Below are positions 62,334 through 64,000 of a stretch of DNA of 64,000 bases, in pieces; positions within the stretch are counted from its first letter, which is position 1; each line of letters begins with the position of its first letter. Source of the DNA: Metallumcola ferriviriculae (GTDB lineage: Bacteria > Bacillota > JADQBR01); contig NZ_CP121694.1 in assembly GCF_035573695.1 (NCBI RefSeq), positions 2,580,501 through 2,644,500 of the forward strand, written 5' to 3'. The notes beneath the pieces were generated by a model that did no database searches, was not told the DNA's origin, and saw only the letters and a program-made list of their open reading frames with translations. The position numbers and the translations under genes were made by a program.

Positions 62334-62452
62334 TAGTGAAACTACTACCGGAAAACAAAATAAGGGACACACAGTGCCCCCATTCAATTTTCAAAATGCT
62401 GTTGGGAATTATCCTCAACCGGCATTGTATACTCTCCTTTTACACCAGGTTG

Positions 62453-64000
62453 TTATCCAGTCATCTTGCTTTCATCGTTTCTAAATTCAGGAAGGAAAGT
62501 CTGCAAAAACCCTTCGGTCTCATATTTATTGCGTGGGGTAATCCCTTTTCTTAAGTTATTTACCCTTTCTTCTATCAACTTACCATTTATATCATGAGGT
62601 CTAGCAACAAAAATCCGCTTATGATTTGTGGCATTTACCCCTTCTTCATCAGTCAGCAGTTCTTCGTAAAGTTTCTCCCCCGGCCTTATCCCTGTGACGA
62701 CTATTTCGATATCTTCTTGCGGTTCGAAACCGGACAACCTAATCAAACTTTCAGCAAGGTCCATAATCTTCACCGGTTCTCCCATATCAAGTACGAAGAT
62801 CTCGCCGCCCTTGGCCATTGCACCTGCTTGTATTACCAGTTGTACTGCTTCTGGGATGGTCATGAAGTATCTGACCATTTCTTCATGGGTGACGGTAACC
62901 GGGCCGCCTTCGGCAATTTGCTTTTTGAATAAGGGAACTACGCTCCCCCTACTGCCTAATACATTGCCAAACCTCACGGCTACAAAATTGGTGCTGCTTA
63001 CCGTATCTAGATGTTGGATAACCATTTCCGCTACACGCTTAGAAGCACCCATAATACTGGTCGGGTTAACCGCTTTGTCGGTAGAGACGAAGACAAATTT
63101 ATTTGCACCAAACTTATCCGCAGCACTGGCTACATTATATGTACCCATGACATTGTTCTTAATGGCCTCTTCGGGATTGACTTCCATTAAGGGCACATGC
63201 TTATGCGCTGCAGCATGGAACACTACTTTTGGGTTATGCAGTTTAAATACCTGTTCCACTGCCTGTTCATCTCTGACATCTTTGACAATAGGATAAATAT
63301 CCAGCTGGGGAAAGCTATTGCTAAGCTCCATCTCGATATCATAAACATTATTTTCCGATACATCTAACAGCAGTAATTTCTTGGGCGAAAAGCCGGCAAC
63401 CTGGCGGCATAACTCTGAACCGATGGAACCGCCGGCACCGGTAAGGAGAACAACTTCTCCTTTTAGGTAATGCGAAATACTATCTAAATCTACCTTGACA
63501 GGCGCTCTACCAAGTAAATCTTCTACCTGCACCTCTCTAATCTGGTTTATCGTTACATTGCCTTCAAGTAAGTCATACATCCCGGGAATTGTCTTAACAC
63601 CGGCATCTGTCTTGTGGCAGATCTCAACTACTTCTCGAATCATCTTGCCTTCTGCTGAGGGCATCGCCAGCACAATCTCCTGCACACCATGCTGCTTTAC
63701 TATATCAGGAATTTCTTCACGGCCGCCTAAGACCAGGCTTCCTAATATTTGCAGCTTCTTTTTAGAGGGATCATCGTCTATAAAACCAACTAAATTAATC
63801 TGGCCGTTATAGTGGTTTTTTAGTTCTTTGGCCACCATCGCTCCGGCGTCACCGGCACCAACTATTAGTATCGGTTTGCCACCCTTGGTCGGCCCCGGCT
63901 TTAAGCCGTAGTCTCTCAATAGCCGCCATCCTAAACGCGAACCACCGATTAGAAAGACATTTAGCAGCCATTGCAGGACAAATACTCCCCGGGAAAACTG
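62453..64000 (-). CDS. PglF/CapD-type nucleoside-diphosphate-sugar dehydratase (C-terminal part, cut by window edge)
   Basis: 515 codons visible; the frame runs to the window edge and the N-terminal membrane helices lie beyond it. First Rossmann-like domain ILIVGAGDAGAMVAKELKNH (about 40 residues in), second NAD domain LLTGAGGSIGSELCRQVAGF with FHAAAHKHVPLMEVNPEEAI and the MXXXK motif NPTSIMGASKRVAEM. It is a retaining 4,6-dehydratase on UDP-GlcNAc. With the SDR at 60587 it may make a second amino sugar besides UDP-L-FucNAc. Whether the full gene is intact is unknown. Confidence 0.93.
   Translation of the reverse strand, partial: QFSRGVFVLQWLLNVFLIGGSRLGWRLLRDYGLKPGPTKGGKPILIVGAGDAGAMVAKELKNHYNGQINLVGFIDDDPSKKKLQILGSLVLGGREEIPDIVKQHGVQEIVLAMPSAEGKMIREVVEICHKTDAGVKTIPGMYDLLEGNVTINQIREVQVEDLLGRAPVKVDLDSISHYLKGEVVLLTGAGGSIGSELCRQVAGFSPKKLLLLDVSENNVYDIEMELSNSFPQLDIYPIVKDVRDEQAVEQVFKLHNPKVVFHAAAHKHVPLMEVNPEEAIKNNVMGTYNVASAADKFGANKFVFVSTDKAVNPTSIMGASKRVAEMVIQHLDTVSSTNFVAVRFGNVLGSRGSVVPLFKKQIAEGGPVTVTHEEMVRYFMTIPEAVQLVIQAGAMAKGGEIFVLDMGEPVKIMDLAESLIRLSGFEPQEDIEIVVTGIRPGEKLYEELLTDEEGVNATNHKRIFVARPHDINGKLIEERVNNLRKGITPRNKYETEGFLQTFLPEFRNDESKMTG

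Overview
The window looks like a chromosomal segment of a low-to-mid GC, spore-former-type Bacillota (clostridial / Peptococcaceae-like). Supporting signs are strong GGAGG-type ribosome binding sites, TTG and GTG starts, an EcsAB-type ABC transporter, DprA next to ComM/YifB, and a lipoprotein amino-acid binding protein. No rRNA or tRNA gene was recognised. The species cannot be fixed from sequence alone.

Region 1 (1-10.9 kb) is an accessory island. A Wadjet-type anti-plasmid operon (jetD-jetA-jetB-jetC, minus strand, jetC cut by the window edge) is split by a 1523-bp IS3-family element. Joining the two flanks restores an uninterrupted jetA reading frame that overlaps jetB. Two nucleotidyltransferase/HEPN-type pairs follow (one HepT frameshifted), then a VanZ-like protein and a frameshifted secreted protein.

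Region 2 (11-24.4 kb) holds ecsAB, decayed carboxylase and acyl-CoA-ligase remnants, a large O-antigen-ligase/TPR membrane protein, an intact AMP-forming acyl-CoA ligase, dprA, comM and a REP-associated tyrosine transposase (RAYT). Region 3 (24.4-33 kb) has small uncharacterised genes (UPF0158, a retropepsin-like protease), a segmental duplication carrying fragments of the acyl-CoA ligase and comM plus a complete second RAYT, an Abi_2 protein, and an IS1634-type transposase between 155-bp direct repeats. Region 4 (33-40 kb) contains an amino-acid ABC transporter with a GntR regulator and an opine-dehydrogenase-like enzyme, a RelB/YafQ toxin-antitoxin pair, group II intron debris and a TIR-like protein.

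Region 5 (40-64 kb) is an exopolysaccharide/capsule locus on the minus strand. It has galE and a galE pseudogene, pyruvyltransferase, radical SAM protein, Wzx flippase, Wzy-like polymerase, several glycosyltransferases, the CapE-CapF-CapG set for UDP-N-acetyl-L-fucosamine, a priming sugar transferase and a PglF/CapD-type dehydratase cut by the window edge. IS3 copies 2 and 3, an IS1182-type element and an IS21 remnant have inserted into it.

A short dispersed palindrome (core GTGCCTGGCAC, variants GGTGTCAGGCACC and GGTGCCTGACACC) runs through 6.5-40 kb. It sits just upstream of both RAYT genes and their remnants, at the edges of duplicated or truncated segments, and is often followed by stuttering tandem copies of a 10-16 nt tail starting CACCGYCTCT. 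This looks like a REP-type repeat system tied to local rearrangement and is the most unusual signal in the window.
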